Positions 7,830 through 16,710 of a stretch of 32,078 nt of DNA are shown one piece after another (within the stretch, counting starts at the first letter, position 1; each line of letters begins with the position of its first letter). This stretch comes from Chloroflexota bacterium. GTDB taxonomy: Bacteria; Chloroflexota; Limnocylindria; Limnocylindrales; CSP1-4. The stretch covers positions 1 to 32,078 of the forward strand of contig JAJYKX010000007.1 in the NCBI GenBank assembly GCA_021788175.1, in the 5' to 3' direction. The notes beneath the pieces were generated by a model. It did no database searches. It saw only the letters and a list, made by a program, of their open reading frames with translations, and was not told the origin of the DNA. A program made the translations under genes and the position numbers.

Positions 7830-7863
7830 ACGGCCGGTTCCCCGTCACGGGGGAGCCGGCCGT
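7830..7863 (+). terminator. Strong hairpin downstream of tRNA, candidate terminator
   Basis: ACGGCCGG (7830-7837) / CCGGCCGT (7856-7863) with additional inner C/G pairing; no clear U-tract. Confidence 0.5.
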
Positions 7864-7972
7864 CGCGATTCCGCGGCGCGGCTGAGCGCCAACCGCCGGT
7901 CCCGCCGTGCCTGCCGCCGACCCATCCGCGCGCCCCGCTGCTTCGTAAACGTCGGAGGAGGATGCCGGGGCC

Positions 7973-7978
7973 TATAAT
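7973..7978 (+). promoter_or_regulatory. -10 element of candidate ftsH promoter (TATAAT)
   Basis: Perfect TATAAT about 60 nt upstream of ftsH, flanked by TGCCGG (7963-7968) / CCGGCA (7980-7985) inverted repeat; no good -35 seen. Confidence 0.45.
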
Positions 7979-8038
7979 TCCGGCACGCCACCGCGGTCGC
8001 CGCGGGGCGCCCCGCCATGACCCGGAGGGTCTCCCTTC

Positions 8039-10018
8039 TTGAACACGCGATTCCTCAGAAACGGCATCGTCATGCTGATCCTCGTCGTGGGAGCGGCTGC
8101 GCTGCTGTACACCGTCTTCGTTCCCCCCACCACCACCCAGGACATCCCCTACAGCGGTGGGTCGAACTCGTTCCTCGGGCTCGTCAAGGCCGGCCAGGTG
8201 GACCAGGTCATCGAGCAGGGGACCTCGCTCACCATCACCCTGAAGGATCCCGCCAACAGCCAGAAGACCAGCCAGGTGCCGGGCACGCTCGGTGATCAGC
8301 TGATGGCGGACATCCGCGCCACCTGCGCGGAGCCCGGCGCGGTGGCCAACTGCGAGAACGTCACCGTGATCCCGCAGCAGGCCTCGCAGACCGGCCAGTG
8401 GCTGGGCCTGCTCATCAGCGCCCTGCTCCCGGTGCTCCTCATCGGCGGCTTCATCTTCATCATGATGCGGCAGGCCCAGGGCACCAACAACCAGGCCATG
8501 AGCTTCGGCAAGAGCCGGGCGCGCATGTTCCTGGGCAACAAGACCGTGGTCACGTTCGCGGACGTGGCCGGCGTCGACGAGGCCAAGGCGGAGCTCCAGG
8601 AGGTCGTGGAGTTCCTGAAATACCCCGAGAAGTTCAACTCGCTGGGGGCGCGCATCCCGCGCGGGGTGCTCCTGATCGGCTCGCCCGGCACCGGCAAGAC
8701 GCTCCTCGCGCGCGCCGTGGCCGGGGAGGCCGGGGTGCCCTTCTTCTCCATCTCCGGCTCCGAGTTCGTGGAGATGTTCGTGGGCGTGGGCGCGTCCCGC
8801 GTGCGCGACCTCTTCGACCAGGCCAAGCGCAACAGCCCCTGCATCGTCTTCGTGGACGAGATCGACGCGGTGGGCCGCCAGCGCGGCGCAGGGTTGGGCG
8901 GCTCCCACGACGAGCGCGAGCAGACCCTCAACCAGATCTTGGTCGAGATGGACGGCTTCGACACCAACACCAACGTGATCGTGGTGGCCGCCACCAACCG
9001 GCCCGACGTGCTCGATCCGGCGCTGCTGCGCCCCGGGCGCTTCGACCGCCAGGTGATCCTGGACCGGCCGGACATGAAGGGGCGCCTCGAGATCCTGCGG
9101 GTGCACGTGCGCGGCAAGCCGCTCGACAAGGCGCTCGACCTCGAGTCCATCGCCCGCCAGTCGCCCGGCTTCAGCGGGGCCGACCTGGCCAACCTGGTGA
9201 ACGAGTCGGCCATCCTCGCCGCCCGGCGCAACAAGAAGGTGATCGGCGCCTCGGAGTTCGCGGAGGCGCTCGACCGGGTGATGGCCGGCCCCGAGCGCAA
9301 GTCCCGCATCATCAGCGACGCGGAGAAGGCGATCATCGCCTACCACGAGGGCGGCCACGCGCTGGTCCAGCGCATCCTGCCCAAGTGCGACCCGGTCACC
9401 AAGGTGACCATCATCAGCCGGGGCATGGCCCTGGGCTACACCATGGCCCTCCCCGAGGAGGACCGCTACCTGCAGAGCAAGTCCGAGTTCGAGGACAAGA
9501 TCGCCGGGCTCCTGGGCGGCAACGCCTCGGAGAAGCTCGTCTTCGGGGACACCACCACCGGTGCCTCCAACGACATCGAGAAGGCCACCAACCTCGCCCG
9601 CAAGATGGTCACCGAGTACGGCATGAGCGAGAAGCTCGGGCCGCTCGCCCTGGGCAAGCGCGAGGAGATGGTCTTCCTCGGGCGCGAGATCGGCGAGCAG
9701 CGCAACTACAGCGACGAGGTCGCCAAGCAGATCGACGACGAGGTGCGCACCATCATCGACCGCGGCTACGCGCGGGCGATGGAGGTGCTCTCCCGCTACC
9801 GGGACCGCCTGGACACCCTCGCCCAGCGCCTGGTGGCCGAGGAGACGCTCGACCACGTGGAGTTCGAGAAGATCTTCGCGGACCTGCCCGACCCCCGCCG
9901 CGACGAGGGCGGGCCCACCCCCCGGCCGCTCGGCGTGCTGACGCCGGACCACCGGCTCCCGGCCGACGGCTCCTCGCCGTCCGGCTCGGCGCCGGCACCG
10001 TCGCCCTCGCCGGCATAG
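8039..10018 (+). CDS. ftsH: ATP-dependent zinc metalloprotease FtsH
   Basis: Two N-terminal TM segments, Walker A GSPGTGKT, Walker B '[16 protein letters not shown]', SRH '[23 protein letters not shown]', zinc motif HEGGH; TTG start. Confidence 0.97.
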   Translation: MNTRFLRNGIVMLILVVGAAALLYTVFVPPTTTQDIPYSGGSNSFLGLVKAGQVDQVIEQGTSLTITLKDPANSQKTSQVPGTLGDQLMADIRATCAEPGAVANCENVTVIPQQASQTGQWLGLLISALLPVLLIGGFIFIMMRQAQGTNNQAMSFGKSRARMFLGNKTVVTFADVAGVDEAKAELQEVVEFLKYPEKFNSLGARIPRGVLLIGSPGTGKTLLARAVAGEAGVPFFSISGSEFVEMFVGVGASRVRDLFDQAKRNSPCIVFVDEIDAVGRQRGAGLGGSHDEREQTLNQILVEMDGFDTNTNVIVVAATNRPDVLDPALLRPGRFDRQVILDRPDMKGRLEILRVHVRGKPLDKALDLESIARQSPGFSGADLANLVNESAILAARRNKKVIGASEFAEALDRVMAGPERKSRIISDAEKAIIAYHEGGHALVQRILPKCDPVTKVTIISRGMALGYTMALPEEDRYLQSKSEFEDKIAGLLGGNASEKLVFGDTTTGASNDIEKATNLARKMVTEYGMSEKLGPLALGKREEMVFLGREIGEQRNYSDEVAKQIDDEVRTIIDRGYARAMEVLSRYRDRLDTLAQRLVAEETLDHVEFEKIFADLPDPRRDEGGPTPRPLGVLTPDHRLPADGSSPSGSAPAPSPSPA

Positions 10019-10072
10019 CCGGGGATCCACCGGTCGCCGGAGGCACGGCGACGAACAGCATCATCGACGATC

Positions 10073-10095
10073 GAGGCGGGCCGGGGGCCCGCCTC
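10073..10095 (+). terminator. Hairpin downstream of ftsH, candidate terminator
   Basis: GAGGCGGGCC-GGG-GGCCCGCCTC, perfect 10-bp stem. Confidence 0.55.
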
Positions 10096-10154
10096 GTCGT
10101 GTCCAGCCGGTGACGGCCACGGACGGACGGCCACGCACAGGAGGAACCCGGAAG

Positions 10155-11543
10155 ATGGCGAGCGGCTTTGCCGATATCGAGCAGCACCTCGACGCGACCA
10201 GCGGGGCCCGCCTCGCGGACTACGTGGAGTTCCTGCGGATCCCGAGCGTGTCGACGCTCCCGGAGCGCGCCGCCGACTGCCGGCGCGCGGCCGGGTTCCT
10301 GGCCGATCGGCTGCGGCAGGCCGGCCTGGAGCACGTCGAGGTGTCGGAGACCGAGGGGCATCCCGTGGTCTATGCCGACTGGCTGCACGCGGACGGCGCG
10401 CCGACGGTGCTGGTCTACGGGCACTACGACGTGCAGCCCGCCGAGCCGCTCGAGCTGTGGGAGAAGCCGCCCTTCGACCCGCGCGTGGAGAACGGCCGGG
10501 TCTACGCCAGGGGCGCGGCCGACGACAAGTCCAACGTGCACGTGCACGTCCAGGCCGCGGCGGCCTGGCTCCGCATCCGGGGCGCCCTGCCCCTGAACCT
10601 GAAGTACGTCTTCGAGGGCGAGGAGGAATCGGGCTCCGAGCACCTGGACCGCTGGCTCGCCGACAACCGCGAGCGGCTGGCCGCGGACCTCGCCGTGGTG
10701 AGCGACACGGGGTTCTTCGAGGGCAACCTGCCCGCCATCACGGTCGGGCTGCGCGGGATCATGTACGCCCAGCTGGACGTCTCCGGACCCACCGTGGACC
10801 TGCACTCCGGCGGGTACGGCGGCGCGGTGCGGAACCCGGCCACGGTGCTCGCCGAGATCATCGCCGGGCTCCACGACGCGGACGGGCGGGTGGCCGTCCC
10901 GGGCTTCTACGACGACGTGCGGCCGCTGAGCCAGCGCGACCGGGACGAGCTGGCGCGCCTGCCATTCGACGAGGCCGACTACCTCGCCTCGATCGGGGTC
11001 GACACCCTCTGGGGCGAGACGGGCTACACCACGCTGGAGCGCCGCGGCGCGCGCCCGACCCTCGAGGTCAACGGGATCTGGGGCGGCTTCCAGGGCGAGG
11101 GCGCCAAGACCATCATCCCGGCGCACGCGCACGCCAAGATCAGCTGCCGGCTGGTGCCGGACCAGGATCCCGAGCGCGTCTTCGGCCTGGTGCGGGACCG
11201 CATCGCCGCCCTGGCGCCGGCCGGCGTCCGCGTGGAGACGCGGTACATCCACGGCGGCCGCCCGTCGCTGACGCCCATCGACCACCCGGCCACGCGCGCG
11301 GCCGCCGCGTGCCTGCGCGAGGTCTTCGGGACCGAGCCGGTCTACATCCGCGAGGGTGGATCCGTGCCGGTCACCGCCTCGTTCGAGTCGACCCTGGGGC
11401 TCCCGGTCGTGCTGCTGGGCTTCACCCCGCCGGACGACCACGCGCACGCCCCCAACGAGTCGATGCGCCTGGACAACTACGAGGCCGGGATCCGCACCAT
11501 CGTCCGGTACTGGGACGCGCTCGCCAGCACCCGCCTGCGCTGA
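10155..11543 (+). CDS. M20 family metallopeptidase/dipeptidase
   Basis: 'VLVYGHYDVQP', 'GRVYARGAADDKSNVHVHVQA', 'FEGEEESGSEHL', 'CRLVPDQDPERV'; SD AGGAGGA upstream of ATG 10155. Confidence 0.92.
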   Translation: MASGFADIEQHLDATSGARLADYVEFLRIPSVSTLPERAADCRRAAGFLADRLRQAGLEHVEVSETEGHPVVYADWLHADGAPTVLVYGHYDVQPAEPLELWEKPPFDPRVENGRVYARGAADDKSNVHVHVQAAAAWLRIRGALPLNLKYVFEGEEESGSEHLDRWLADNRERLAADLAVVSDTGFFEGNLPAITVGLRGIMYAQLDVSGPTVDLHSGGYGGAVRNPATVLAEIIAGLHDADGRVAVPGFYDDVRPLSQRDRDELARLPFDEADYLASIGVDTLWGETGYTTLERRGARPTLEVNGIWGGFQGEGAKTIIPAHAHAKISCRLVPDQDPERVFGLVRDRIAALAPAGVRVETRYIHGGRPSLTPIDHPATRAAAACLREVFGTEPVYIREGGSVPVTASFESTLGLPVVLLGFTPPDDHAHAPNESMRLDNYEAGIRTIVRYWDALASTRLR

Positions 11544-11655
11544 CCACGCCCCGGCGCCGAGCACGCCGCTGCGCTGACCACGCCGCTGCGCTGACCACGC
11601 CGCTGCGCCGGGCGTGCCGCCGCGCCGGCCAGGCCGCTGTGCCGAGGGCGCCGCG
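11537..11655. repeat. Degenerate 17-bp tandem repeat, 7 units (consensus GCGCTGACCACGCCGCT)
   Basis: Units at 11537, 11554, 11571, 11588, 11605, 11622, 11639; units 3 and 4 identical; unit 1 contains the M20 stop codon. Confidence 0.85.
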
Positions 11656-11666
11656 GGCCGGCGGCC

Positions 11667-11702
11667 GGGTACGACCGGGGCAATCCCGGGGTACGACCGG
11701 GG
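11667..11702. repeat. Direct repeat GGGTACGACCGGGG x2, 22-bp period
   Basis: Copies at 11667-11680 and 11689-11702, upstream of candidate -10 TATGAT and the gene at 11765. Confidence 0.7.
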
Positions 11703-11764
11703 TCCGGAAGGCCACAGACCGGATGCTATGATCGGGCGGCTGCACGTCCGGAGGTGAGGACCAG

Positions 11765-12868
11765 GTGGAGACCACTGCACGACCCACGGGCACTCCCGAG
11801 CCGTCCGACGGGGGGACCGTCGGCGACGCGGCCTGGCGGCTGGAGTCGGATGGCGGGTCGATGCGTCCGCGCTCGGCCATGGACGTCCTCAGCACGCTGA
11901 ACGAGCGGATCTCCACCGGGGACGTGGGGCGCTACCAGCCCGTCCCGCTGGGCTTCACGCCGCTCGACAAGACCATCGGCGGGGGCCTGCGCCCGGGCGA
12001 GATGCTGCTGCTCGGCGGCGCCCAGGGCACCGGCAAGACCACCATGGCGCTCCAGATGGCCCGCAACATCGCGTCGGGCGGGCTGGCCAACGTCCTCTAC
12101 ATCTGCTTCGAGCACGACGAGGAGTACCTGCTCAACCGCCTGATCGCCCTCGAGTCCGCCCTGGTGCACCTGCCGCAGACCACCGGCGCGATCAAGATCC
12201 AGGACGTGCGCCGCGAGATCCTCGGCAGCTGGATGGCGGAGGGCGACATCACCCAGCACCTCGTGTCGAACCCCCGGCTGCGCCCGGCGCTGGAGCGCAT
12301 CGCGCGCTACGGGGACGGCCTCTTCCTGATGCGCGGCTCGCAGACCGCGTCCACCGTGGAGAACATGCGGCTGCTGGTGCAGCAGCACCGTGCCCTCTCC
12401 AACGACCGGCCCCTGGTGGTCTTCGTGGACTATCTCCAGAAGGTGCCGGTCATCCCCGAACCGCCCACGGAGACCGAGAAGGTCACCTTCGTGGTGAACG
12501 GGCTGAAGGACGTGGCGCTCTCCGAGGAAGTGCCGCTGATCTCGATCGTCGCTGCGGACAAGGAGGGGCTCAAGGCGTCCCGCCTGCGCAACCACCACCT
12601 GCGCGGCTCGTCGGCGATCAACTACGAGGCGGACATCATCCTGATCCTCAACGAGAAGTACCACATCGTCGCCAAGGTCAACATCGAGTTCAACCCGTAC
12701 CAGGCGCAGCGCTTCCGGGACTGGATCGTGGCCTCGGTCGAGAAGAACCGCGGCGGCAAGGACAACGTGGACCTGGAGTTCGAGAAGCACTTCGAGTACT
12801 CGTGCTTCGATCCGGACGGGCGGACCGTGCAGGAGAAGCTGATCGAAGAGCGCCTCTACAACGACTGA
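11765..12868 (+). CDS. DnaB C-terminal-domain-like RecA-fold ATPase lacking the DnaB N-terminal domain
   Basis: 'PLGFTPLDKTIGGGLRPGEMLLLGGAQGTGKTTMALQMARNIA', 'VVFVDYLQKVP', 'LRGSSAINYEADIILILNE'; GTG start. Confidence 0.8.
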   Translation: METTARPTGTPEPSDGGTVGDAAWRLESDGGSMRPRSAMDVLSTLNERISTGDVGRYQPVPLGFTPLDKTIGGGLRPGEMLLLGGAQGTGKTTMALQMARNIASGGLANVLYICFEHDEEYLLNRLIALESALVHLPQTTGAIKIQDVRREILGSWMAEGDITQHLVSNPRLRPALERIARYGDGLFLMRGSQTASTVENMRLLVQQHRALSNDRPLVVFVDYLQKVPVIPEPPTETEKVTFVVNGLKDVALSEEVPLISIVAADKEGLKASRLRNHHLRGSSAINYEADIILILNEKYHIVAKVNIEFNPYQAQRFRDWIVASVEKNRGGKDNVDLEFEKHFEYSCFDPDGRTVQEKLIEERLYND

Positions 12869-12872
12869 TCCG

Positions 12873-13415
12873 ATGGCCCCCGTACAGCAGTTCCCGGACG
12901 TCCTCGAGGCGGTCATCGAGATCCCGGCCGGCAGCCGCAACAAGTACGAGTACGACGAGCACCACGACGTCTTCCGCCTCGACCGCGTCCTGAGTTCCGC
13001 CGTCTACTACAACTTCGACTACGGCTTCATCGAGGGGACCCGAGCCGACGACGGCGACCACACCGACGTGATGGTGCTGATCGCGCAGCCCACCTTCACC
13101 GGCTGCCGGATCTGGGTTCGGCCCGTGGGCGGCCTCGCGATGCGGGACGAGCACGGGGACGACTTCAAGGTCCTGGGCGTGGCGATCGGCGATCCCCTCT
13201 GGGCGCACCTCGAGTCCCTGGCGGACGTGTCGCCGCACCGGCTGGTGGAGATCGAGCACTTCTTCGAGACGTACAAACTCCTGGAGAACAAGGCGGTGGA
13301 GGTCCTCGGCTGGCAGAGCCGAGACCGGGCGCTCGAGATCCTGCGGGCGGATCGCGCCCGGTGGGAGCGCGAGCAGGCCGGGCGGCCCGACCCGCACGGT
13401 GCCGGGGGAGCATGA
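12873..13415 (+). CDS. ppa: Inorganic pyrophosphatase
   Basis: 'EIPAGSRNKYEYDEHHDVFRLDRVLSSAVYYNFDYGFIEGT', 'DGDHTDVMVL', 'RPVGGLAMRDEHGDDFKVLGV'. Confidence 0.93.
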   Translation: MAPVQQFPDVLEAVIEIPAGSRNKYEYDEHHDVFRLDRVLSSAVYYNFDYGFIEGTRADDGDHTDVMVLIAQPTFTGCRIWVRPVGGLAMRDEHGDDFKVLGVAIGDPLWAHLESLADVSPHRLVEIEHFFETYKLLENKAVEVLGWQSRDRALEILRADRARWEREQAGRPDPHGAGGA

Positions 13416-14227
13416 CGGCGCCTCGAGCAGCCCGCCCTGCACCGGTTCCTCTCGCGCCCCTTCCCGGACCGCGGCCCGAGCTGGTCTTCTTCGACATCGG
13501 CGACACGCTGGTGCGGGTGGATCCCTCCTGGACCGGCGCCTACCTGGCCGCCGCCACCTCCTGGGGGCTCGACGTGGAGGCGCAGGCGCTGGCCACGGCC
13601 TTCGCGACCGCGCTGGGGGAGGGGCTGTGGGATTCGCTCGGCCCGTTCGAGGCGACGCCGGAGGGTTCCTACCAGCGGATCAAGCAGTTCGACGTGCGCG
13701 CGATGGCCCTCCTGGGCTACCACGACCTGCCCGACGAGTTCTACCGGCACCTGGGGCGCTTCTTCGAGCAGCGCGCCGCGTGGCACGTCTTCCCCGACGT
13801 GACGCCCGTGCTGGAAGCGCTCGCCGCCGCCGGGTTCCGCCGCGCGGTGATCAGCAACTGGGTCTGGGCGCTGCCCGAGCTGCTGCACGACCTGGCACTG
13901 GCACACCACTTCGAAGCCATCGTGGCCTCGGCGCGGGTGGGCTACGTCAAGCCGCAGCGGGAGATCTTCGAGCACGCCCTCCAGCTCACCGGGGTGCCGC
14001 CGGAGCGGGCGGTGCACGTGGGCGACAATCCCGACGCGGACGTGTCGGGCGCGAGCGCGGTGGGGATCCGGCCCATCCTCCTGGACCGCGGCGCCCGCTT
14101 CCCGGACGGATCGCCCGGTCGGCCGGACGTCCCGGTGGTGGGCGACCTCTACGGGCTGCTGCCCCTGCTGGGCGTGACGGATGGCCCGTCGCCCTCCGGT
14201 GCCGGAGGGCAGGTCGCCCGTGCCTGA
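13412..14227 (+). CDS. HAD family hydrolase
   Basis: 'LVFFDIGDTLVRVD', 'AVISNWVW', 'VKPQREIFEHAL', 'VHVGDNPDADVSGASAVG'; ATGA overlap with ppa. Confidence 0.9.
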   Translation: MTAPRAARPAPVPLAPLPGPRPELVFFDIGDTLVRVDPSWTGAYLAAATSWGLDVEAQALATAFATALGEGLWDSLGPFEATPEGSYQRIKQFDVRAMALLGYHDLPDEFYRHLGRFFEQRAAWHVFPDVTPVLEALAAAGFRRAVISNWVWALPELLHDLALAHHFEAIVASARVGYVKPQREIFEHALQLTGVPPERAVHVGDNPDADVSGASAVGIRPILLDRGARFPDGSPGRPDVPVVGDLYGLLPLLGVTDGPSPSGAGGQVARA

Positions 14228-14858
14228 CGAGGCGTGGCGCCTCTTCGTGGCGATCCCCGTCCCCGGGGAGGTGCGGGACGCCCTGGCGCGGGCCATCGAG
14301 CCGGTGCGGCGCCGCGTGCGAGGCGGTCGCTGGCAGTCGCCGGAGACGTGGCACCTGACGCTCCGGTTCCTGGGGGACACCCCCACCGGCGCGATCCCCC
14401 CGATCGAGCGGGCCGTGGGCGCGACGGCCGCCGGGCGTCCGCCGTTCCGGCTCGAGCTGGGGCGGGCGGGCTCCTTCGAGCACCGCCGCGGTGGCCGCAT
14501 CGCCTGGGTCGGCCTGGTGGAGGGCGAGCAGGAGGTGGCGGCACTCGCCGAGCGGCTGGCACGGGCGATCGCACCCAACGAGCCCACGGCGCCGCTGCAG
14601 GCCCACCTCACCATCGCCCGCGAGGCACCCGACGGGCTGGTGGAGGCACTGGCCGCGGTGCTGGCGGGGCTGCGCTCGGCGGACGTGCCGCGGGGGGCGG
14701 TGCCGGGACGGGTCGGGCTCGGATCGCGGCCGCCGGCGCCGGTCGACCGGCCGGAGCCGCTGGCGTGGACGGCCGACCGGCTGGTGCTCTACCGGAGCGT
14801 GCTGGGGCCGTCCGGCGCGACGCACACCCCGCTGCTCGAAGCGCCGCTCGGGGGCTGA
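14181..14858 (+). CDS. thpR: RNA 2',3'-cyclic phosphodiesterase (2'-5' RNA ligase family); start may be GTG 14220
   Basis: Two HxTx motifs 'HLTLRFLG' and 'HLTIAR', 'RLFVAIPVP' N-terminus. Confidence 0.88.
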   Translation: MARRPPVPEGRSPVPDEAWRLFVAIPVPGEVRDALARAIEPVRRRVRGGRWQSPETWHLTLRFLGDTPTGAIPPIERAVGATAAGRPPFRLELGRAGSFEHRRGGRIAWVGLVEGEQEVAALAERLARAIAPNEPTAPLQAHLTIAREAPDGLVEALAAVLAGLRSADVPRGAVPGRVGLGSRPPAPVDRPEPLAWTADRLVLYRSVLGPSGATHTPLLEAPLGG

Positions 14859-14904
14859 TCGCGCCGGGCCCTTGCAGGCAGCGTCGTCGACCGCTAGATT
14901 CCGC

Positions 14905-15190
14905 GAACCAGTCGGTGACCGGGACGAGTACCCGTCAACCGCGGGCCACAGCGAGCCGGGGTGGTGAGAGCCGGCGCCGACGGCGGGACGGGGAATGGAC
15001 CCGCGAGACGCCAGGGCGAACCGCGTGGGGGCGCGCAGTAGTCCGGGCCGGAGGCCCCCCGTTAGCGCAGGGCAGGTTCGGCGATCAGGCACCCCGAACC
15101 GCGGAATGAGCGGCCGCCATGCGGCCGGAACGAAGGGTGGCACCACGAGGCCTCGACCTCGTCCCTCGCGGGACGGGGTCGATTCATGTC
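14905..15190 (+). promoter_or_regulatory. T-box riboswitch leader with putative UGG (Trp) specifier
   Basis: T-box core AAGGGTGGCACCACG (15133-15147), stem-I-like GAGCCGGGGTGGTGAGAGCCGGC (14953-14975), putative specifier context GGGAA-TGG-ACCC with TGG at 14996-14998. Confidence 0.85.
15154..15181 (+). terminator. T-box regulatory terminator hairpin
   Basis: CGACCTCGTCCC-TCGC-GGGACGGGGTCG (one G:U pair) immediately after the T-box core. Confidence 0.75.
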
Positions 15191-15225
15191 AGGGCCGCGA
15201 GGCCGGCAGCGAGAGGTGCACCCGC

Positions 15226-16584
15226 ATGAGCGCGCAGACGAAGTTCATCCTCGATGAGTCCCGCATTCCGCGAGCCTGGTACAACATCGTGCCGGACCTG
15301 CCCGTCCCGCCCGCGCCGGTCCTCCACCCGGGCACCGGCCAGCCGATCGGGCCCGACGACCTGGCGCCGCTCTTCCCGATGGCGCTCATCGCGCAGGAGG
15401 TGAGCGGGGACCGGGATATCGAGATCCCGGGGCCGGTGCGCGACGCGTACCGCCTCTACCGGCCGGCGCCGCTCCACCGGGCCCACCGCCTCGAGCGCGC
15501 CCTCGATACCCCGGCGCACATCTACTACAAGTACGAGGGCACCAGCCCGGCGGGCAGCCACAAGCCGAACACCGCCATCGCGCAGGCGTTCTACAACCAG
15601 CAGGAGGGCGTGCGCCGGCTCGCCACCGAGACGGGTGCCGGCCAGTGGGGCAGCGCCCTGGCCTTCGCCGGCGCGCTCTTCGGGCTCGAGGTCAAGGTCT
15701 ACATGGTGCGCGCCAGCTACGACCAGAAGCCGTACCGGCGCAACCTGATGGAGCTCTACGGCGCCGAGGTGGTGGCCAGCCCGAGCCCCACCACGAGCTA
15801 TGGACGGCGCGTCCTGGAGGAGCATCCGGGCAGCCCGGGGTCGCTCGGGATCGCCATCAGCGAGGCGGTCGAGGATGCGGCCGGGCGGGACGACACGAAG
15901 TACTCCCTGGGCTCGGTGCTCAACCACGTGATGCTCCACCAGACCGTGATCGGCCAGGAGGCGATCGAGCAGATGGAGCTGGCCGGCGAGCGGCCCGACG
16001 TGATCATCGGCTGCGCCGGCGGCGGCTCCAACTTCGCGGGGCTGACCTTCCCGTTCATCGGCCAGATGCTGCGGGGCGAGGCGTCCTACCGGGTGGTCGC
16101 CGTGGAGCCGGAGGCGGCGCCGAGCCTGACCCGCGGCGTCTACGAGTACGACTTCGGCGACACGGCGCGCCTGACGCCGCTGGTCAAGATGTACACCCTC
16201 GGGCACGACTTCGTTCCCGAGCCGATCCACGCCGGCGGGCTCCGGTACCACGGGATGTCCCCGCTGGTGAGCCTGCTCAAGGCGCACGACATCATCGAGG
16301 CGCGCGCCGTCCACCAGCGGCCCACCTTCGACGCGGGCGTGCAGTTCGCGCGCACCGAGGGGATCGCCCCGGCACCCGAGTCGGCCCATGCCATCCGTGC
16401 CGCGATCGACGAGGCGCTGGATGCCCGCGAGCGTGGCGAGGCACGGGTGATCCTCTTCGGGCTCTCCGGCCACGGGCACTTCGACCTGTCGGCCTACGAG
16501 CGCTACCTGTCCGGTCAGCTGGAGGACTACGAGTACCCCGCCGACCGCGTGCGCGAGGCGCTGGCGGCCGTTCCGGTCGTCTGA
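15226..16584 (+). CDS. TrpB-like pyridoxal-phosphate enzyme (TrpB2-type tryptophan synthase beta)
   Basis: '[25 protein letters not shown]', '[20 protein letters not shown]', '[12 protein letters not shown]', '[13 protein letters not shown]'; length and N-terminal extension as in TrpB2. Confidence 0.92.
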   Translation: MSAQTKFILDESRIPRAWYNIVPDLPVPPAPVLHPGTGQPIGPDDLAPLFPMALIAQEVSGDRDIEIPGPVRDAYRLYRPAPLHRAHRLERALDTPAHIYYKYEGTSPAGSHKPNTAIAQAFYNQQEGVRRLATETGAGQWGSALAFAGALFGLEVKVYMVRASYDQKPYRRNLMELYGAEVVASPSPTTSYGRRVLEEHPGSPGSLGIAISEAVEDAAGRDDTKYSLGSVLNHVMLHQTVIGQEAIEQMELAGERPDVIIGCAGGGSNFAGLTFPFIGQMLRGEASYRVVAVEPEAAPSLTRGVYEYDFGDTARLTPLVKMYTLGHDFVPEPIHAGGLRYHGMSPLVSLLKAHDIIEARAVHQRPTFDAGVQFARTEGIAPAPESAHAIRAAIDEALDARERGEARVILFGLSGHGHFDLSAYERYLSGQLEDYEYPADRVREALAAVPVV

Positions 16585-16600
16585 GCCTCGTGATCTCGAA

Positions 16601-16692
16601 CGGGAGCCGGCCGGGCCGCGCGTCGGTCCACCGGCTCCCGGCTGCCCCGCGCCCGCCGCGCGTCGGTCCACCGGCTCCCGGCTGCCCCGCGC
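16601..16692. repeat. 38-bp exact direct repeat (40-bp period) combined with an inverted repeat; likely terminator region
   Basis: GCCGCGCGTCGGTCCACCGGCTCCCGGCTGCCCCGCGC at 16615-16652 and 16655-16692; CGGGAGCCGG (16601-16610) pairs with CCGGCTCCCG (16631-16640 or 16671-16680). Confidence 0.85.
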
Positions 16693-16710
16693 GCGGGTAG
16701 ACTGCCGGCC

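Noticed and set aside
7748-10030. 760-aa minus-strand ORF ending in ...GGRIRTCDQGLMSPLLYH
   Set aside because: Antisense to ftsH and to the tRNA; the sequence is low-complexity His/Gly/Leu-rich and the tail is the antisense translation of a tRNA.
11537-11655. CRISPR-like periodic repeat
   Set aside because: 17-bp units abut with no spacers; it is a simple tandem repeat. No CRISPR array or cas gene was seen in the window.
9753-12943. Overlapping minus-strand ORFs of 675 and 405 aa
   Set aside because: Antisense shadows of the M20 peptidase and DnaB-C-like genes.
14995-15225. N-terminal 77 residues of ORF 14995..16584
   Set aside because: This segment is the T-box leader; real trpB2 start is ATG 15226.
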